From contig JAWKRR010000008.1 of NCBI GenBank assembly GCA_041389525.1, positions 109,736-173,735 on the forward strand: 64,000 nt of DNA. The letters are read 5' to 3'. Each line of letters begins with the position of its first letter. Within the stretch, counting starts at the first letter, position 1. Shown here piece after piece: positions 63,915-64,000 of this stretch. Origin of the DNA: JACKFB01 sp041389525 (GTDB lineage: Bacteria; Myxococcota_A; UBA9042; PHBI01; JACKFB01). The position numbers and the translations under genes are program-made. The notes below the pieces were generated by a model. The model made no database searches. It was not told where the DNA came from and saw only the letters and a list, made by a program, of their open reading frames with translations.

Positions 63915-64000
63915 CGCCGACGACCCCGTCCTCGACGCTGACCTTCACGCCCCCGCTGGTGTCCGCGGTGAACGCGAAGGCGTGCTCGCCGGACTCCGCC
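63914..64000. repeat. 87-base exact repeat, copy at window edge
   Basis: Identical to 46824-46910 and reaching the last base of the window. It abuts the FemAB-like gene start. The reading frame of the lipoprotein gene continues out of frame into the FemAB-like gene. See the internal copy for the length and divergence details. Confidence 0.95.

Overview
The window is GC-rich, densely coded DNA of a Myxococcota-like (deltaproteobacterial) genome. This placement is inferred from long secreted proteins and lipoproteins with MopE-type CDGxDNDCDGxxDE motifs, Asp-rich spacers behind lipoboxes, CDDGDPCT cysteine repeats, giant TPR proteins and a MalT-like regulator. No rRNA is present and the only RNA gene seen is tRNA-Phe. 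No insertion sequence, integrase or CRISPR array was found.

Layout. 1-10.8 kb: one giant TPR protein whose 5' end lies outside the window. 11-15.6 kb: a secreted protein with about 15 MopE-type motifs. 15.8-19.4 kb: a two-RCK potassium channel, a small lipoprotein and a coiled-coil/zinc-cysteine protein. 19.5-21.9 kb: an Asp-rich lipoprotein and a secreted propeller-like protein. Then tRNA-Phe, a CbpA-type DnaJ and a gamma-glutamyltransferase. 24.9-28.3 kb: an apparent operon of a PHA-system protein, a Kazal-domain lipoprotein, a small lipoprotein and a TPR/beta-barrel protein. 28.4-30.8 kb: a thioredoxin-like lipoprotein and a frameshifted cysteine-rich lipoprotein. 30.9-36.7 kb: a MalT-like STAND regulator divergent from a TPR-M48 protease. 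36.8-45.8 kb: two very large surface lipoproteins in one operon.

The most unusual part is 46-64 kb: a dense cluster of seven radical SAM proteins carrying eight radical SAM domains. A leftward operon holds a 244-aa radical SAM protein, a 605-aa radical SAM protein, an HExxH peptide-modification-type protein and a lipoprotein. Starting next to it, a rightward operon holds a Tat-signal protein, a radical SAM protein with a 25-residue gap inside its cysteine motif, a DUF483-like protein and a degenerate SDR. Converging on that, a second leftward operon holds a FemAB/GNAT-like transferase, a radical SAM protein with extra cysteines, a 1232-aa DUF362-like/ferredoxin/B12-binding/radical SAM/radical SAM fusion, a radical SAM-BFD fusion and a FemAB-radical SAM fusion. 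Genes are joined by 4-base overlaps or gaps of a few bases, so they are probably made together. I infer a multi-step peptide- or protein-modifying pathway. The Tat-signal protein and the lipoprotein are the best substrate candidates, but the sequence does not prove this.

The last 87 bases of the window exactly repeat an internal segment of the cluster's lipoprotein gene. This could be a real duplication or an assembly join, so the 5' end of the FemAB-like gene at the right edge should be treated with care.
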